DNA of 41,686 nt from contig JAABSQ010000565.1 of assembly GCA_011390315.1 (NCBI GenBank), forward strand, positions 1 to 41,686, read 5' to 3'. The first letter of the stretch is position 1; every line of letters starts with the position of its first letter. Position numbers and translations under genes: made by a program. The DNA is from Desulfobacteraceae bacterium. GTDB taxonomy: Bacteria; Desulfobacterota; Desulfobacteria; Desulfobacterales; Desulfococcaceae. The notes beneath the pieces were generated by a model that did no database searches, was not told the DNA's origin, and saw only the letters and a list, made by a program, of their open reading frames with translations. Below are positions 40,366-41,686 of the stretch, one piece after another.

Positions 40366-41686
40366 ATGGCACTTTTTTTCAAAGGCTCGGCAAGCGGCGG
40401 CACTTTCCCCCGCGGGGTCCATCCGCCCGAATGGAAGACCTATTCCGAGGACGCGGCCATCGAGGTGGTTCCGCCGCCGCAGAAGGTCATGCTGCCTCTG
40501 CTTCAGAATGTCGGCGCACCCAGCAAGCCGATCGTCAAGCCCAAGACCATGGTCGCCTTCGGGGAAAAGGTCGCCGACGGGGGCGCATTCGTGTCCGCGC
40601 CGCTTCATGCCCCCATCGCCGGCAAGGTGTTGAAGACCGGGGTCACCACCCTGGCCAACGGCCGGCACGTCAGCGCCATTCCCATCAAGGCGGACGGGGA
40701 GCAGCTTTCCGGGCAAGCCCTCTATGATGAAATCCTGGGGGGAGAATGGCCCAAGGAGGGTTTTGAAAAATACGATATCCAGGAGATCGTCGACGCCATT
40801 CAGGGGGCCGGTATCGTGGGGCTCGGCGGAGCCGCTTTTCCCACCCATGTGAAGTATGTTCCCAATGAGAAGAAGCCGATCCATACGGTCCTGATCAACG
40901 GATGCGAATGCGAGCCTTATCTCACCTCCGATTACCGCCTTATGCTGGAGGCCCCTGAAGCCATCGTCAGCGGCGCACTGATCGCCGGCCGGGTCACCGG
41001 GGCCAAGGAGATCTTCATCGGCATCGAAGACAATAAACCCAAGGCGGTCGAAGCCCTGCGGAAGGCGGCGGCCGGCGCCTCCATTCAGGTGGCCGTACTC
41101 AAGACCAAATACCCCCAGGGCAGCGAAAAACAGCTGATCCTGGCCCTGACCGGCAAAGAGGTGCCGATGGGCGGTCTGCCCCTGGATGTGGGCATCGCGG
41201 TGAGCAACGTGGGCACCGCCGCAGCCATGGCCCGGGCCGTGCTTCGGGGAAAGCCCCTGACCCATCGGGTGGTGACGGTGACCGGCGGCGGCATCAAAAC
41301 CCCCAAGAACCTGCTGGCCCCGATCGGGATTCCTCTGGGGGAACTGATCGATTTCTGCGGCGGACTCACCGATGACGCGGCCCGAATGATCTCCGGCGGT
41401 CCCATGATGGGCTTTTCCTTTACCGACCTCGATTCTCCGGTCACCAAGGGAACCAGCGGGGTTACCATTCTCACGGCGGCGGAGGTCAAAAAGGCCGAGG
41501 AGACCACCTGTGTCCGATGCGGCCGATGCGTGGACGTCTGCCCCATGAACCTGGTGCCTACCAAGCTGGCCTTGGCCTCCCGGCATAAGGATATCGAGTT
41601 GGCCAAACGATACAACATCATGGCCTGTTTCGAGTGCGGCTCCTGTGCGTATATCTGTCCGGCCTCCATCCCGCTGGTTCAGCTGG
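40366..41686 (+). CDS. rnfC: Canonical RnfC (second Rnf locus), 3'-partial
   Basis: This is an ordinary RnfC cut by the window end after 440 codons. It begins after AAGGAG with FPRGVHPPEWK, has VSAPLHAPIAGKV, the FMN/NADH-site motifs GIVGLGGAAFPT (149) and NGCECEPYLTSD (178), and YPQGSEKQLI (249). GGPMMGF with VTKGTSG follows, then two 4Fe-4S motifs, CVRCGRCVDVCP (382) and CFECGSCAYICP (421). The ORF track omits it because no stop lies in the window. The rest of a second rnf operon presumably lies beyond the edge. It serves as an in-window reference for the divergent RnfC at 19664. Confidence 0.96.
   Translation, partial: MALFFKGSASGGTFPRGVHPPEWKTYSEDAAIEVVPPPQKVMLPLLQNVGAPSKPIVKPKTMVAFGEKVADGGAFVSAPLHAPIAGKVLKTGVTTLANGRHVSAIPIKADGEQLSGQALYDEILGGEWPKEGFEKYDIQEIVDAIQGAGIVGLGGAAFPTHVKYVPNEKKPIHTVLINGCECEPYLTSDYRLMLEAPEAIVSGALIAGRVTGAKEIFIGIEDNKPKAVEALRKAAAGASIQVAVLKTKYPQGSEKQLILALTGKEVPMGGLPLDVGIAVSNVGTAAAMARAVLRGKPLTHRVVTVTGGGIKTPKNLLAPIGIPLGELIDFCGGLTDDAARMISGGPMMGFSFTDLDSPVTKGTSGVTILTAAEVKKAEETTCVRCGRCVDVCPMNLVPTKLALASRHKDIELAKRYNIMACFECGSCAYICPASIPLVQL

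Noticed and set aside
40252-41586. 444-codon minus-strand ORF opposite the second rnfC
   Set aside because: The plus strand encodes an unmistakable RnfC here, missed by the track only because it has no stop in the window. The minus ORF is its shadow and spans the promoter.

Overview
The window reads as one contig of a sulfate-reducer-like deltaproteobacterium (Desulfobacterota, probably Desulfobacterales). The placement is an inference from gene content: a meso-DAP-type dcw cluster, two Rnf loci, a c3-like multiheme cytochrome, a ferredoxin:thioredoxin reductase/glutaredoxin pair, a K+-independent proton pyrophosphatase, and the ispE / tRNA-Gln / prs / rplY / pth block. No rRNA, CRISPR array, insertion sequence or phage gene was seen. 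Both ends cut through genes (murE on the left, a second rnfC on the right), so the window may be a whole contig.

Region by region. (1) 1-13.5 kb, + strand: murE(partial)-murF-mraY-murD-ftsW-murG-murC-murB-ftsQ-ftsA-ftsZ, closed by an intrinsic terminator. It makes the UDP-MurNAc-pentapeptide and lipid II and builds the division ring. Two defects stand out: the first 109 bases are a near-copy of an internal murD segment, so murE is a chimera at the contig edge, and murD itself is split by a frameshift. (2) 13.6-15.35 kb: a B12-binding/radical SAM protein. (3) 15.35-18.8 kb, - strand: three unrecognised helical/coiled-coil genes, one tail-anchored. (4) 19.2-26.0 kb, + strand: a multiheme cytochrome c followed by rnfC-D-G-E-A, a terminator, then rnfB fused to a GltD/NfnB-like FAD-NAD(P)H module. 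(5) 26.1-28.1 kb, - strand: carD, rluD-like, thioesterase. (6) 28.4-37.3 kb, - strand: serA, DUF1844, degP-type protease, ispE, tRNA-Gln, prs, rplY, pth, hppA. (7) 37.6-39.9 kb: a beta-hydroxyacid dehydrogenase (+), then ferredoxin:thioredoxin reductase catalytic subunit, glutaredoxin and a TIGR04282-like glycosyltransferase (-). (8) 39.9-41.7 kb: a structured, AT-rich regulatory region and the start of a second, canonical rnfC.

The most interesting system is the first Rnf locus. Its RnfC keeps both 4Fe-4S motifs but has lost the FMN/NADH-site motifs that are intact in the second RnfC of this same window. Its RnfD lacks a recognisable covalent-flavin motif. Its RnfB carries a pyridine-nucleotide oxidoreductase module, and the locus begins with a multiheme cytochrome. 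Together these suggest an Rnf variant in which pyridine nucleotide exchanges electrons at RnfB rather than RnfC, with a possible cytochrome link. This is an inference from sequence, not a demonstrated function.
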